Assembly (NCBI GenBank): GCA_024235215.1
Contig: JACKMU010000003.1
Coordinates: forward strand, 62,001-126,000
Direction: 5' to 3'
DNA from: Chromatiaceae bacterium
GTDB lineage: Bacteria; Pseudomonadota; Gammaproteobacteria; Chromatiales; Chromatiaceae
Length of the DNA: 64,000 nucleotides
Translations under genes and position numbers: made by a program
Part shown: in pieces, positions 1 through 7,947 of the stretch
Numbering within the stretch: position 1 is the stretch's first letter
Layout: each line of letters begins with the position of its first letter
The notes under the pieces: generated by a model
Seen by the model: the letters and a program-made list of their open reading frames with translations, nothing else
What the model was told of the DNA's origin: nothing
Database searches by the model: none

Positions 1-72
1 GGTGAACAGGTAGGCTGAGTCGGATGCCTGGTGCTGGTATGGCCCCTCGTTTATTTGAATTGCAAACTTCAT
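1..72 (-). CDS. dsrE: DsrE, N-terminal 24 codons (cut by window edge)
   Basis: Reading the minus strand from an ATG at 72-70 gives 24 codons beginning MKFAIQINEGPYQHQASD, the typical DsrE N-terminus. It starts 28 bases after the dsrB stop, in the order dsrA-dsrB-dsrE. DsrE is a subunit of the cytoplasmic DsrEFH sulfurtransferase, which passes sulfane sulfur towards DsrC; DsrEFH is characteristic of sulfur oxidisers and not of sulfate reducers. The catalytic cysteine lies outside the window. The identification rests on a short segment but is helped strongly by position. Confidence 0.85.
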   Translation of the reverse strand, partial: MKFAIQINEGPYQHQASDSAYLFT

Positions 73-100
73 TGCTTTGCCCCAGGTTGCTGCAATCTGT

Positions 101-1174
101 TCAGAAGCGGATATGGGCGGATGCGTTCAGATTGCTACGTCCCCCCCGCCAATTATCGATGTGGTACTTGGTAAAAGGCAGACCGGTCTTTTCAAAGAAA
201 CGAGGCCAACCGATGCGTTCAGCCCATTCACCGACACGCTCCCAATCCTTGGCATCTTCTTTATAGGTGTGGAGAATCTTCATTACGATCTCTGAGACCT
301 CCGGCCAGCGCGGTGGATTGTTCGGAACACCGGAGGCAACCAACTTGTGGAACGTCGGTTTGGAGCGGGCATTGGAGTTTTTACCTCCTACCCAGATCGC
401 AAACTTGGAGTGCTCCGGATCATTGATCTGCATTGGTGGACAAGGTGGGAAACAGGCACCGCAGCAGATACACTTCTTCTCATCCACCTCCAGCGATGGC
501 TTGCCATTGACCATGGCAGGACGAATGGCTGCCACGGGGCAACGCGCCACTACCGAGGGACGCTCACAAACATTGGCCACCTGGGTGTGATCGATTTTCG
601 GTGGTTTGGTGTGCTGGATATTGATCGCGATATCACCCTGCCCTCCGCAATTGATCTGGCAGCAGGAGGTGGTTATACGTACCCGGTTCGGCATCTCTTC
701 GTTGGTGAACTCATGGTAGAGTTCATCCATCAGCGCTTTTACCGCACCGGAAGCATCAGTACCTGGTATATCGCAGTGGAGCCAGCCCTGGGTGTGGGAG
801 ATCATCGACACAGAAGGTCCGGTGCCACCGATAGGGAAGCCCTCTTCCGTCAGCCTGTCTATAAGCGGCTGTACCTTGGACTCTTCCGAGACCATGAATT
901 CGATGTTGGAACGGATGGTAAAACGCACATAACCTTCGGCAAACTGATCCGCGATATCGGCCAGTTTGCGGATAGTGTAAACATCCATTTGACGTTGCGT
1001 ACCGGCACGCACCGTCCAGATGCTGTCACCGCTCTTGGCAACATGGTGCAATACACCAGGACGCGGACGCTCGTGCCAACTCCAAGCGCCATAATTTTTC
1101 TTCAACACCGGATGCAGATATTGATCCATCTCCGGTACACCGCTCTCGATGGGCATACGGGGTGCTTCAGCCAT
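101..1174 (-). CDS. dsrB: Reverse dissimilatory sulfite reductase beta subunit
   Basis: 357 aa, full length. DsrB pairs with DsrA in the cytoplasmic siroheme/[4Fe-4S] enzyme that, in sulfur oxidisers, oxidises sulfur delivered by DsrC to sulfite. The siroheme-cluster region contains TTSCCQINCGG (about residues 168-178) with further cysteines near 203 and 212; a ferredoxin-type domain follows with KKCICCGACFPPCPP (about 234-247). It lies 75 bases after dsrA on the same strand with dsrE directly after it, so it is part of a dsrABE... operon. The oxidative type is inferred from the dsrE neighbour. Start at 1174 is preceded by a GGAGGTAAC ribosome binding site. Confidence 0.97.
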   Translation of the reverse strand: MAEAPRMPIESGVPEMDQYLHPVLKKNYGAWSWHERPRPGVLHHVAKSGDSIWTVRAGTQRQMDVYTIRKLADIADQFAEGYVRFTIRSNIEFMVSEESKVQPLIDRLTEEGFPIGGTGPSVSMISHTQGWLHCDIPGTDASGAVKALMDELYHEFTNEEMPNRVRITTSCCQINCGGQGDIAINIQHTKPPKIDHTQVANVCERPSVVARCPVAAIRPAMVNGKPSLEVDEKKCICCGACFPPCPPMQINDPEHSKFAIWVGGKNSNARSKPTFHKLVASGVPNNPPRWPEVSEIVMKILHTYKEDAKDWERVGEWAERIGWPRFFEKTGLPFTKYHIDNWRGGRSNLNASAHIRF

Positions 1175-1215
1175 TGTTACCTCCGAAATACAAACTCTGA
1201 ATCTTGTTATCGAAA

Positions 1216-1239
1216 CCTGGTCCGATCGGGCGGACCAGG
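1216..1239 (-). other. Hairpin between dsrA and dsrB
   Basis: A perfect 9-bp inverted repeat (CCTGGTCCG / CGGACCAGG) with a 6-nt loop sits just after the dsrA stop and before dsrB on the same transcript. There is no T-run, so it is not a convincing terminator. It may stabilise or be a processing point of the dsrAB messenger (inference). Confidence 0.5.
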
Positions 1240-1249
1240 CTACTGAGTA

Positions 1250-2494
1250 TCAACGGGCAGCTTTAAGCTCTTCCCATTTGGCGACTTCGCTGTCCCAGTC
1301 ATCGGAACGGAAGTAGGGATTCATGCGCGGCCGACTGATCATATTGGGGTCGATATCCAGACCGACACCTTCCAGGAAGTTGGTCAGGCCGATACGCTCG
1401 ATCATCTCTCCGGTGCGCTCGTGCTCCAACGCATTCTCGGCGAAGAAGTCCAGAATCTCGGTGGCCAGCTCGGTCAACCACTCGAAGTCCTCTTCCGTCT
1501 CCAGCTTATGGAAGGGCACGATCACCGTACCCATCAGATCACCGATCTTCAGCGTACGCTTACCGCCGCACAGCAGGGTCACCCCCTTGTCGTCTCCCGG
1601 TGACAGCGCCTTGTTCATCACGTTGATGCAGTGCATGCAGCGCACACAGTTGCTGTTGTCCACCGCCAAGGTGTCATCGTCATTCAACGACAGCGCCTGA
1701 GTCGGGCAGCGCGTGATCACGTTGTCGATCACATACTTGCGCCCCTTCTGCGCCACGAACTTCACCACCTCCTCCTGGTCCACCTTCATGTCATCGCGCC
1801 AGGTGCCGATGGTGGCCAGGTCCGCACGCTGCACCGAGTTCATGCAGTCATTCGGACAGCCCGATACCTTGTACTTGAACTTGTACGGCAGCGCCGGACG
1901 GTGCATATCGTCCAGCGCATTGTTGACCAGCGAGCGCATCGTGCGCCCTTCGTCGAAACAGGAGTTCTCGCAGCGCGCTGCACCGACGCAGGACATGCCC
2001 GTGCGCACGGCCGGACCGGCACCGCCCAGGTCGAATCCCATCTCGTTGATCTCGTCGAACGCCTTCTGTACGTTCGCGGTGGTGCAACCCTGGAACATGA
2101 TGTCGCCGGACTGACCATGAAACGCGATCAGACCAGAGCCGTACTTCTCCCAGATATCGCAGAATTTGCGCAGCGTGCCGGTGTCGTAATGCATGCCCGG
2201 AGGGGGCATCACGCGCAGCGTGTGAAACTCGGCGGCCGCGGGATAGATTGCTTTGCCATTCTCTCCCTTCAGCTCGGTGAAGCGGGGAATGATACCGCCA
2301 CCGTAGCCGATGACGCCCACGGTGCCGCCTTTCCAGTACCCCTTGCGGGTCTGGTAAGAGGTCTCCAGCTGGCCCAGCAGGTCGACCATCATGTCATTAT
2401 CGTTGGCCAGACGCTTGAGGCCGGTCACGAAGCTCGGCCAGGGTCCGCTCTCCAGCTGGTCAAGCATCGGTGTATCGTACATCGGTTTTGCCAT
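1250..2494 (-). CDS. dsrA: Reverse dissimilatory sulfite reductase alpha subunit
   Basis: 414 aa, full length. Catalytic subunit partner of DsrB. Visible signatures are the cluster-binding CVGAARCENSC (residues 169-179) and SGCPNDCMN (211-219) that hold the siroheme-linked [4Fe-4S] centre, and an inserted ferredoxin domain with CVRCMHC (283-289) plus C263. In sulfur oxidisers the enzyme runs oxidatively, releasing sulfite from DsrC-bound sulfur in the cytoplasm. It is first in the operon and is divergent from a plus-strand group starting at 3049, with a 554-base AT-rich region between. Start ATG at 2494 is preceded by a GGGAGAG ribosome site. Confidence 0.97.
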   Translation of the reverse strand: MAKPMYDTPMLDQLESGPWPSFVTGLKRLANDNDMMVDLLGQLETSYQTRKGYWKGGTVGVIGYGGGIIPRFTELKGENGKAIYPAAAEFHTLRVMPPPGMHYDTGTLRKFCDIWEKYGSGLIAFHGQSGDIMFQGCTTANVQKAFDEINEMGFDLGGAGPAVRTGMSCVGAARCENSCFDEGRTMRSLVNNALDDMHRPALPYKFKYKVSGCPNDCMNSVQRADLATIGTWRDDMKVDQEEVVKFVAQKGRKYVIDNVITRCPTQALSLNDDDTLAVDNSNCVRCMHCINVMNKALSPGDDKGVTLLCGGKRTLKIGDLMGTVIVPFHKLETEEDFEWLTELATEILDFFAENALEHERTGEMIERIGLTNFLEGVGLDIDPNMISRPRMNPYFRSDDWDSEVAKWEELKAAR

Positions 2495-3048
2495 TGTTCA
2501 CTCTCCCATTGGGTCTAATACCAGGAGCATCCGTGTCGGCCAACGCGTCACTTTTAAATACATTCGTCGTTAAGCAACCTTGTCAGCCGTCAAGAACTCT
2601 CCTGGATTTGCAAACTTTAAAACTGATCCTTACGGACAGACTTAGCCACCCGCCTCCAATACATGCAACGCATTTTAGGAATTACTAATGCAGCAAAATA
2701 TCCCGCTAATGGGGGGGTATTATTTAAAACCGACCTATCCACAAAGAGATATGTCCAAATTTCAGAATATAGGAAATTTCCATTAAAAAATATCTATATT
2801 TACTTAATAAACAATAGGATTAGAGCTAATTCTCCATGCCTGAAATAAGCTGTTTCGGTTGAAAAATTGATGCGTCGCAACAAAAAAGCCAACACTTATT
2901 ACCTTGCCAAACCATCCTGATTTACGGTTCAATAGTAATAACTTAGCAATTCACTTGGGTATTTTTCCTGAAACTGATCATGGTAATATGAGGGTGCTGC
3001 AGCAGCGCTTCCCAGCAGTGTGAATACGGTCCAAGCAGGAGAGAAACG
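2495..3048. promoter_or_regulatory. Divergent intergenic region between dsrA and the Cas6-like cluster
   Basis: 554 bases with no convincing gene. The part from about 2690 to 2990 is clearly richer in A and T than the flanking genes, as expected for a divergent control region. A TAATAT at 2984-2989 could be a -10 element for the plus-strand genes, but no well-spaced -35 was found. No clear operator palindrome was recognised. Control of dsrA and the plus-strand group from here is inferred from layout only. Confidence 0.4.
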
Positions 3049-3225
3049 ATGCTCCATCTAAGTGAAGTACTGATGCAACACCCTGAGATCGAGAGTTTCG
3101 AGGAGCTGGTTGTGACGGTCAAGCAACGTTCGAGAACCGAAATGTTTTTCCGTATCGATGTCAAACCCCAATTTTCCGACACACCGGATAACTGGGAGGA
3201 CCGCCTGGAAGCAGCCTTTACCTGA
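3049..3225 (+). CDS. 58-aa conserved-looking small protein, first gene of Cas6-like cluster
   Basis: An ATG at 3049 behind AGGAGA (3037-3044 area) opens a 58-codon frame starting MLHLSEVLMQHPEIESFEEL and ending EAAFT before TGA at 3223. It is too short for most gene callers. The product is acidic, soluble and without a signal peptide or cysteine. It begins a tight same-strand series: the 234-aa gene starts at about 3239, 13 bases on, followed by the Cas6-like gene and the DsrC-like gene. The ribosome site and spacing support it being real; function is unknown. Confidence 0.65.
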   Translation: MLHLSEVLMQHPEIESFEELVVTVKQRSRTEMFFRIDVKPQFSDTPDNWEDRLEAAFT

Positions 3226-3238
3226 GGTAGTTCAACTA

Positions 3239-3943
3239 GTGAAATATCTGAAATCGGAGATCAATCTCGGTAACAACGAATGTGCGGGCGACGCCGTTAC
3301 CGCTGAACGGCTGGTGGCATTGCATATTGCCGAGCTGCAGCAAAAGCTCGATTCGCTGCCCCCGGAGGCGCCTCTGGATACGCGGCTGCGCCACACCCTC
3401 GATCAGGGCTACGCGCTACTGGAGGGGCACCTCTTTGACCAGGCCTGGCGCGTCGCCCGAGAAACCCTGGACGCAGCGGTAGCCAATCACCTCTGGCTGC
3501 GCGCGGTTGAAGCCTGCGACATCCTGTTTCAGTGCGACCGGGGAGAGTCCGTCAAGGCGCTCGCGCACGGTATCTGGCTGGGGGTCACCTTCCCTATCGA
3601 CCCGGAGTTGAGTGTTGCGATGCTGCAGCATCTGGTGGATGAGTCACCCGATCGTTCAGATGGAGCAGCGGTGGCAGCAGCCACCGCAGGCTATCTGGTG
3701 GAACTGCGCGCAGCGGGAAAACAGCGGGAGGAGTTGCAGTTCTTCACCCACCAACTGCTAGGGCAGGTAGCGCGGAACCACAGTCAGGTCGATGAACAGG
3801 AGATATTCGATTTCTGGGTCGAGAGACTGGAGTTGAACGATCCGGAGAAATTTCTGCCTCGGTTGGGCACTGTGCTGAATATCCTGACCGATAACGACTG
3901 GTGGTTTGACAAGGCAGAGTTACAGAATCAGATACCGGAGTAG
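3239..3943 (+). CDS. Uncharacterised helical protein next to the Cas6-like gene
   Basis: About 234 aa if translation starts at GTG 3239, which has GAGGT about 10 bases upstream; an in-frame start at 3158 would give 261 aa, but its first 22 codons lie inside the 58-aa gene in another frame, so the later start is preferred. The protein looks wholly alpha-helical, acidic and soluble, rich in Leu/Ala/Glu, with no cofactor motif, signal peptide or membrane segment. Its stop (TAG, 3941-3943) is two bases before the Cas6-like start, so the two are almost certainly co-translated. I do not recognise a family. Confidence 0.75.
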   Translation: MKYLKSEINLGNNECAGDAVTAERLVALHIAELQQKLDSLPPEAPLDTRLRHTLDQGYALLEGHLFDQAWRVARETLDAAVANHLWLRAVEACDILFQCDRGESVKALAHGIWLGVTFPIDPELSVAMLQHLVDESPDRSDGAAVAAATAGYLVELRAAGKQREELQFFTHQLLGQVARNHSQVDEQEIFDFWVERLELNDPEKFLPRLGTVLNILTDNDWWFDKAELQNQIPE

Positions 3944-3945
3944 TC

Positions 3946-4605
3946 ATGTACTGGCAGGAAGAGATCGACGATCAGCACTATTTGGTCCCGGAGAGAGTGG
4001 TCGACCTCTCTTTCCAGATCGACTGCCCAACACTGCCAGTCGACCATGCCTGGGTGCTGTCTCAGGAGATCAAACGGATACTGCACTGGTTTGGGGATGA
4101 TCCACTCGAAGGTCTGCATATCATCCATGGTGCCGACTCGGGCAATGGCTGGGAGCGACCACAGGGTGCGGATGATCTGCTGCATCTGTCGCGCAGAGTC
4201 AAACTGACACTGCGCCTACCCCGCAAGAACGTTGAACAAGCACGGGAGTTGACCGGAAAAATACTGCAGCCGGGCGGCCAACAGATGCAGATTGGAGCTG
4301 CCAAAGTACGCACACTCAGTACGACCAACTTTCTCTATGCGCGTTATCTGGCCGGACCGGAGCAGACCACCGAAGAGCAGTTCATGGAGTGGGCAGCGGC
4401 GGAGCTGAAAGCACAACAGATCGTCTTCAAAAAGATCCTGTGTGGAAAAACCTGCTACTTGAGCAGACCGGATGGGCCGCTGGAGACCCGCAGTTTGCTG
4501 GTGGCCAACCTCTCGTTTCCAGATGCGGTGAAGCTGCAGGAATCAGGCATCGGGCCTTGGCGTTCGATCGGTTGCGGTCTGTTCATTCCCCAGAAGTCTT
4601 TTTAA
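3946..4605 (+). CDS. Cas6/Cmx6-like RNA-binding protein without a CRISPR locus
   Basis: 219 aa. The overall pattern matches the Cas6/Cmx6 group (named from type I-MYXAN CRISPR systems): an early strand-helix with DHAWVLSQEIKRILHWFGDD, a mid-protein LRLPRKNVEQARELTGKIL, and a C-terminal glycine-rich turn SIGCGLFIP at residues 207-215, typical of Cas6 RAMP/ferredoxin folds. Classical Cas6 proteins cut CRISPR repeat RNA. No CRISPR repeats or other cas genes are in the window, so it is either a domesticated relative or acts on distant RNA. It is tightly coupled to the 234-aa gene and followed by a cysteine-less DsrC-like gene, beside dsrAB. Family assignment is from sequence memory. Confidence 0.68.
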   Translation: MYWQEEIDDQHYLVPERVVDLSFQIDCPTLPVDHAWVLSQEIKRILHWFGDDPLEGLHIIHGADSGNGWERPQGADDLLHLSRRVKLTLRLPRKNVEQARELTGKILQPGGQQMQIGAAKVRTLSTTNFLYARYLAGPEQTTEEQFMEWAAAELKAQQIVFKKILCGKTCYLSRPDGPLETRSLLVANLSFPDAVKLQESGIGPWRSIGCGLFIPQKSF

Positions 4606-4762
4606 GGGTGGCCAAAAAATCTCCTATTGCGCAACGGTTCTAATTTCAACCGCCCCAATTTAACATTACGAGCAGCAATCTCTGTACGCGACCTCTGACC
4701 GATTTTTGCACAGCGGACAGAAATAAACAGCGGATCATCAATTCAACGAGGAGCACTTGAAA

Positions 4763-5086
4763 ATGAGTTACGAAGTGACCAGCAACGGCTATCTGGTGAA
4801 TATGGAAGATTGGAATGAAGATGTGGCCAGAGAGTTAGCCGAAAAAGAGGGCATTGTTCTGACGCAGAAAGCCTGGGACATCATCAACTACCTGCGTGAT
4901 GAATATTTCAACAACAACGGCAACCAGCCCAACGAACGGAACATGGTAAAACACTTCAAAGATATCTGGACCGATGAGGAGAAAGTGGATGCGAAATCTC
5001 TCTACGCCCACTTCCCCATGGGTCCCGCCAAGCAGGCTGGCAAAATCGCCGGCCTACCCGAGACCAAACGCAAAGGCGGTTATTGA
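4763..5086 (+). CDS. DsrC/TusE-family protein lacking all cysteines
   Basis: 107 aa from ATG 4763 (GAGGAG at 4748-4753; a TTG at 4757 is possible). The DsrC fold is evident: NGYLVNMEDWNEDVARELA at the N-terminus, LTQKAWDIINYLRDEY, a helix-turn-helix-like middle, and the C-terminal arm GPAKQAGKIAGLP. In DsrC the arm reads roughly QxCxxAG and ends with a penultimate cysteine; here both positions are glycine (QAGKIAG and KGGY) and the protein contains no cysteine at all. It therefore cannot carry sulfur as DsrC or TusE do. Such members have been suggested to be regulatory. It follows the Cas6-like gene after about 155 bases. Confidence 0.85.
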   Translation: MSYEVTSNGYLVNMEDWNEDVARELAEKEGIVLTQKAWDIINYLRDEYFNNNGNQPNERNMVKHFKDIWTDEEKVDAKSLYAHFPMGPAKQAGKIAGLPETKRKGGY

Positions 5087-5093
5087 TTGAGTT

Positions 5094-5158
5094 GACAGTT
5101 GGTGGGTAGCGTCAGGTCGCGCGACATCAGCCTGTCAATACTGCTACCTGCCAGCTGG
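5094..5158. terminator. Possible bidirectional terminator stem-loop
   Basis: Between the converging DsrC-like and dioxygenase genes, CAGTTGGTGGGTAGC (5096-5110) can pair, with some G-U, to GCTACCTGCCAGCTG (5143-5157), enclosing an inner pairing of GACAG with CTGTC. No strong T-run is present on either side. Confidence 0.4.
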
Positions 5159-5833
5159 TTACACTTCACTCCACATCCGTACCAGGTTGGAGAAAGCTCT
5201 GTCCACCTGTTGTGTGCTTCTTTCCCGCGGCGCCTGTGCCAACAGCTGCTCGCGCGCCTGATTCAAGTCAAATAACAACTCCCGCTGCTCGGGACTACGC
5301 ACATGACTTTGCACCCACAGCAACGCAACTCTGCGTTCACCACCAGTCACCTCGGCCACGTGGTGCAGACTCGAAGAGGGGTAGATCACTGCGTCACCAG
5401 CGGCTAGTTTCACTTTACTGATCCCAAATGAGGTGCGGATGACCAACTCCCCACCCTGGTAGCTCTCGGGCTCCGACAGGAACAGGGTCATCGAGATATC
5501 GCTGCGCAACCGGGGTCCGCTTTTGCCCATGATCGCATCATCCACATGATCGCCGTACTGCATTCCCGAGTGGTAGCGCGCGAATATCGGATCGGCCATG
5601 CGACAGGGAAATGCTGCACTGTTGAAAGTCTGGTTGTGTGCCAGGCTGCTCACTAGAATACGAATCAGCAACTCGGTGCGCGCCGAATCCTTTTTCATTT
5701 CCAGGTTCTGCTTGACCTCGCGGGCAACCCTGCCTGCACTCAGTTTTCCATCGACAAACTCCGATCCATCCAGAATCTCATTGACTTTGGCCAACTGCGC
5801 CTGATTCAAAACCTCAGCTATCTCCAGTAACAC
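5159..5833 (-). CDS. Fe(II)/2-oxoglutarate-dependent PKHD-type hydroxylase (PiuC/YbiX-like)
   Basis: 224 aa, GTG start at 5833. PKHD hydroxylases are cytoplasmic double-stranded beta-helix dioxygenases, often linked to iron acquisition in proteobacteria. The iron-binding triad is visible: HVDD (H-x-D, about residues 96-98) and SLHHVAEV (about 156-163), followed by the RR...W strand ERRVALLWVQS that binds 2-oxoglutarate. Length and ending match PiuC. It lies two bases after the 128-aa minus-strand gene and is probably co-transcribed with it. The substrate is unknown. Confidence 0.88.
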   Translation of the reverse strand: MLLEIAEVLNQAQLAKVNEILDGSEFVDGKLSAGRVAREVKQNLEMKKDSARTELLIRILVSSLAHNQTFNSAAFPCRMADPIFARYHSGMQYGDHVDDAIMGKSGPRLRSDISMTLFLSEPESYQGGELVIRTSFGISKVKLAAGDAVIYPSSSLHHVAEVTGGERRVALLWVQSHVRSPEQRELLFDLNQAREQLLAQAPRERSTQQVDRAFSNLVRMWSEV

Positions 5834-5835
5834 GC

Positions 5836-6222
5836 TTACTCCTCACCCTCAATCTGCTCGAGCAGTTTTTCCAGCAATGCTTCGTCTATCGGGTAGTCCA
5901 GGGCACCATGTACCGAATATCTACTCCTGACCTTCTCCAGCCGTGAACGGTGTTCCTGCTGAATAAAAACGATCACCTTCGCAGCGGGGGCATATCGCTG
6001 TAGACCGGCCAGCAACGATTCCAGATTACTCATCCGGTCACGCAGTTCAGGATCGAAATGAAACTCTGCCACCACCACCGCCGGCCTGTTACGCTTCAAC
6101 CAAAGTTGCGCCTTGCGCATCGAGTGAGCCTTCTCAGGAAGAAAGCCAGCGCGGCGATAAAGCGTGGAAAAATCAGGGTAACCCCCCATCTCGACAATCG
6201 AAAGTAAAATCGGTGTTTCCAT
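5836..6222 (-). CDS. Receiver-like uncharacterised protein
   Basis: 128 aa. The pattern of hydrophobic strands (PAVVVAEF, AKVIVFIQ) alternating with helices is like a degenerate flavodoxin/receiver fold, and YSVHGALDYPIDEALLEKLLEQ at the end resembles the last helix of receiver domains. The usual acidic pocket and phospho-aspartate are not evident. It is upstream of and two bases from the PKHD hydroxylase, so the pair is likely one transcript. Function unknown. Confidence 0.65.
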   Translation of the reverse strand: METPILLSIVEMGGYPDFSTLYRRAGFLPEKAHSMRKAQLWLKRNRPAVVVAEFHFDPELRDRMSNLESLLAGLQRYAPAAKVIVFIQQEHRSRLEKVRSRYSVHGALDYPIDEALLEKLLEQIEGEE

Positions 6223-6372
6223 GTAACCTCTTTACCAAAATCCCCACTATCCCGCCCGTCCGGGATATGTTATCACCTCCAGCTATCAAGCATACTTCAG
6301 CGAAGAGGCCTTTGGACCGTCTGGTTTGACAGGTCTTTCCACTTTGCAACAGCAGCTACGGCCGATAAGAAA

Positions 6373-6690
6373 ATGGAACTGAATATCATAGTCGACGACT
6401 ATTCGATGAACTTGGAGATACCCGACAGCTTCCTGAGTGCCTCCGATGAAGCTTTCGATCGACTGGATCGAAGTATGGATAAAGGCGTTCAGATTGGCCG
6501 GCAGTGGTTCGACAACCCCACTCCCAGACAGCGCAGTCAGGTGGCAGCAGACAAACTGCTGGCCGCGCTGGAGACAGACAATCACCCGCTTGCGTTGTTG
6601 AGTGCGGGTTACATCGTCCGCCGCATGCCCGGCGTACGTCGGGTCAGGATTGCCAACTCGGGAGAGCTGCAGGATACGGTTTTCGAGTAA
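6373..6690 (+). CDS. Uncharacterised 105-aa protein
   Basis: 105 aa, cytoplasmic, no cysteine or membrane segment. It begins MELNIIVDDYSMNLEIPDSF and has a central helical part with a run typical of small adaptor proteins. It sits divergent to the receiver-like gene and convergent to the Sfum_1244-type gene at 6746. No strong ribosome site was seen. I do not recognise a family; the clean length and lack of an overlapping gene support it. Confidence 0.6.
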   Translation: MELNIIVDDYSMNLEIPDSFLSASDEAFDRLDRSMDKGVQIGRQWFDNPTPRQRSQVAADKLLAALETDNHPLALLSAGYIVRRMPGVRRVRIANSGELQDTVFE

Positions 6691-6745
6691 CCGCGGTACT
6701 CACCACTCAATTGCCGAATAGACTCAGACAGTGGTTTCAGCCGCT

Positions 6746-7792
6746 TCAGAGAGAACTCTTTTCGACCAGTTTCGCAATGGCAGCCGCGGCCTCCTTCCCC
6801 TGCTCAGCGTACAGCTGAAGCATGGTTCTGGCCACCGTCTGCCAGTGCTCCAATCCTCTGATCGCCAGACTTGTCAACACCGCACTGTCGGCATTTTCAA
6901 ACCACTGGTCATAGGCGGTTCTTAGCCCGGGGAACAGCGTTTTGCGCATGGCGCTCAGATTGCCGATAAAAAAATGGAGCGACGAGAGGCGCTGAGATTC
7001 AAGCATGTTAGGCAGCGTCACCCAGCAATCCGCGATATGGTCCCTGACCGCACGCACCGCGAGTTCGGCCGGTGTATGTAGCAGATCGGCCAGCATCCTG
7101 TTCCATCCGGCACCCAGCCAATCCCCGGCCAGCCACTCTCCCTGTTCATGCAGGAGCACCTGTTCCAGTTCGTCCTCGGTCATCCTTTCCAGTGCAGCAT
7201 TGAGATCCTGATCGAATCCATAGCAGGCGAAGGCCCTCCCCAAAGGGGTGTCGCGCTTATGCCAGCGCCAGTTCTCCAGCTTCTCCCACAGCATCTGGCG
7301 CAGTGACTCACGACGCAGATAGATGATTCCATCCTGGGTCATTGCCGGTGGCGAAGTCAGGTCGCGCGCCAGTTCTCGCCCGGCAATCACCAGAGAGTAA
7401 CCCGGATACTCTACCTGGTGGACAAGCTCGGCGAGGAAGAAGTGGGGTTTGCCAAAAAGACCAATCCCTCCACTGTAGACCAACCCGTGAGGATTCAATA
7501 CTGCATTGATCTGTTTGCTTGCAAATGGGGGAAACTCTTCTCCCGCAATGCTAACGGGTACAAACTCCCGCTCCTCGAGGCCCTTCCACAGCTGCTCCCG
7601 TTCGCTCAACCAGTCACCGACCGCCTGATGGTCAATGCTGCAAGCGTAGCCCAGTCCACGCTCCCAGCGAAAGTACTCGCGCATTTTTATCAGGTAGGAG
7701 CAGAGGCCGTATTCGCTGCCAAAGCGGGCATCCGATATATCGCAGTTCATTTGAACGCTACTGGAGAGCTCTGCAATCCACGACTTTTCCAC
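6746..7792 (-). CDS. Sfum_1244 family protein
   Basis: 348 aa. It fits the uncharacterised Sfum_1244 family, named from a sulfate-reducing syntroph and found in sulfur bacteria. Characteristic parts are GLYSGGIGLFGKPHFF-like text near residues 105-120, the long helical second half, and HEQGEWLAGDWLGAGW at about 215-230. No signal peptide or membrane segment. Its neighbours are the MoxR/VWA group, divergent from it across 155 bases. Biochemical role unknown; family naming is from memory. Confidence 0.7.
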   Translation of the reverse strand: MEKSWIAELSSSVQMNCDISDARFGSEYGLCSYLIKMREYFRWERGLGYACSIDHQAVGDWLSEREQLWKGLEEREFVPVSIAGEEFPPFASKQINAVLNPHGLVYSGGIGLFGKPHFFLAELVHQVEYPGYSLVIAGRELARDLTSPPAMTQDGIIYLRRESLRQMLWEKLENWRWHKRDTPLGRAFACYGFDQDLNAALERMTEDELEQVLLHEQGEWLAGDWLGAGWNRMLADLLHTPAELAVRAVRDHIADCWVTLPNMLESQRLSSLHFFIGNLSAMRKTLFPGLRTAYDQWFENADSAVLTSLAIRGLEHWQTVARTMLQLYAEQGKEAAAAIAKLVEKSSL

Positions 7793-7947
7793 TTTGGTCT
7801 ATCTCCCGGGTTTCATAATGCGCTCTATCCCAGTAAAATTATAAGTTATCCAATCCAGATGCAATCCGTCTTAGATCCTACCTGGAGACGGAAGCAGCAA
7901 TGAAATAGCAGAACCCTCCTCGCCGTCAACGAGAATCGGAGACAGTA

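Noticed and set aside
347..1246. Long 299-aa frame on plus opposite dsrB
   Set aside because: Antisense shadow of a strongly conserved gene; no ribosome site and no family resemblance.
3946..4605. A functional CRISPR-Cas locus
   Set aside because: Only one Cas6-like gene; no cas1, cas2, cas3 or effector genes, and no direct-repeat arrays seen in the 64 kb.
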